Below, piece by piece: positions 63,607 through 64,000 of a DNA stretch of 64,000 nt (position 1 is the first letter of the stretch; each line of letters opens with the position of its first letter). The notes below the pieces were generated by a model. The model ran no database searches and was not told where the DNA came from. It saw nothing but the letters and a program-made list of their open reading frames with translations. Source of the DNA: Novosphingobium fuchskuhlense (GTDB lineage: Bacteria; Pseudomonadota; Alphaproteobacteria; Sphingomonadales; Sphingomonadaceae); the NCBI RefSeq assembly GCF_001519075.1, contig NZ_KQ954246.1, positions 372,001 to 436,000 of the forward strand. Reading direction: 5' to 3'. Made by a program: the position numbers and the translations under genes.

Positions 63607-64000
63607 ATGCGCATCCGAAACATGCTGGCAGCATTGCTGCTCTTGCTGGCCCCTGTGGGCTTGGCCGGGCCGGCCCTCGCACGGACCCAGGCGCAGGTCG
63701 GCGGGCGCGGTCCCCTCGTGCTCGCAGCCGCCAGCTTGCAGGAAGCGTTGACCGCCGCGGCCGACAGCTGGGCAAGGAAAGGTCATTCCCGTCCGGTTCT
63801 TTCCTTTGCGGCCTCATCCGCGCTGGCGCGCCAGATCGAGGCCAAGGCACCGGCCGATCTCTTTGTATCGGCCGATGAAGAGTGGATGGATTTTCTCGCC
63901 GCGCGCAAACTGCTGGTTCCCGGCTCGCGCGCCGATTTTCTCACCAACCGGCTTGTGATCGTTGCGCCGGCTGCCAGCCGCGCCGGCTTCGCCATGCGGC
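63607..64000 (+). CDS. modA: Molybdate ABC transporter substrate-binding protein (partial, 5' part)
   Basis: 131 codons are visible from ATG 63607, with GGGGTGA upstream; the gene runs off the window. Signal peptide MRIRNMLAALLLLLAPVGLA, cleaved near ALA. ModA motifs: VLAAASLQEALTAAADSW, SFAASSALARQIEAKAPADL, FVSADEEWMDFL and FLTNRLVIVAP. It captures molybdate or tungstate in the periplasm for a ModBC importer expected just downstream. Confidence 0.93.
   Translation, partial: MRIRNMLAALLLLLAPVGLAGPALARTQAQVGGRGPLVLAAASLQEALTAAADSWARKGHSRPVLSFAASSALARQIEAKAPADLFVSADEEWMDFLAARKLLVPGSRADFLTNRLVIVAPAASRAGFAMR

Overview
The window is high-GC DNA with dense, overlapping genes and looks like a chromosomal segment of an alphaproteobacterium, most likely a sphingomonad (Novosphingobium, Sphingobium or Sphingomonas type). 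The main support is a perfect alphaproteobacterial LexA box (GAAC-N7-GAAC) in front of uvrA, a cobalamin riboswitch driving btuBFCD, a CsgG/HfaB-type lipoprotein, two RTX proteins, two SleB-type cell wall hydrolases, and a giant filamentous-haemagglutinin locus with its own ExbB/ExbD/TonB. No rRNA, tRNA, CRISPR array or intact insertion sequence was seen.

Layout. 1-5.8 kb: sucA (cut by the window edge), mdh, a small conserved-looking protein and a SleB-type hydrolase, all on the minus strand. Two related hairpins lie ahead of sucA and mdh. 5.9-10.7 kb: cobalamin riboswitch, then btuB-btuF-btuC-btuD with stop/start overlaps. The btuB ribosome binding site lies inside a strong hairpin, and the start of BtuF is encoded by a dispersed palindromic repeat. 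10.8-14.6 kb: an N-acetylmuramidase and a large RTX protein, convergent. 15.2-18.1 kb: uvrA under a LexA box. 18.2-20.05 kb: a low-GC islet with a receiver protein and a histidine kinase. 20.3-23.2 kb: a helix-turn-helix protein, a second RTX protein, and an OmpR-type regulator that has lost its phospho-acceptor Asp. 23.2-27.5 kb: a leftward cluster of a CsgG/HfaB-like lipoprotein, a seven-repeat secreted protein, two smaller exported proteins of similar composition, and an exported peptidoglycan-binding-like protein. This is the best candidate for an undescribed surface-fibre system. 27.7-29.1 kb: a second SleB-type hydrolase and an exported protein of unknown function.

29.2-62.4 kb is a large protein-export region. 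A leftward type II secretion operon (gspE-F-G-H-I-J-L-M-C-D-K, unusual order, no gspN or gspO) is divergent from a rightward run: TpsB transporter, an ExbB protein carrying DUF2341/LamG-like modules, ExbD, TonB, a large porin, a 4,367-residue TpsA exoprotein ending in a Cys pair, an OmpH/Skp-like chaperone, and a very long PstS-like phosphate-binding protein. The gene content recalls the Pseudomonas aeruginosa Hxc/Lap/Pdt phosphate-starvation export region (recalled from the literature, not compared here). The segment ends with a DsbA-like protein and the start of modA.

How the parts may work together (inference): the type II system and the TpsB/TpsA pair would export surface and soluble proteins; the ExbB/ExbD/TonB set would energise an outer-membrane protein in the same region, perhaps the porin or TpsB; the OmpH-like protein would escort the giant TpsA; and the DsbA-like protein could close its terminal disulfide.
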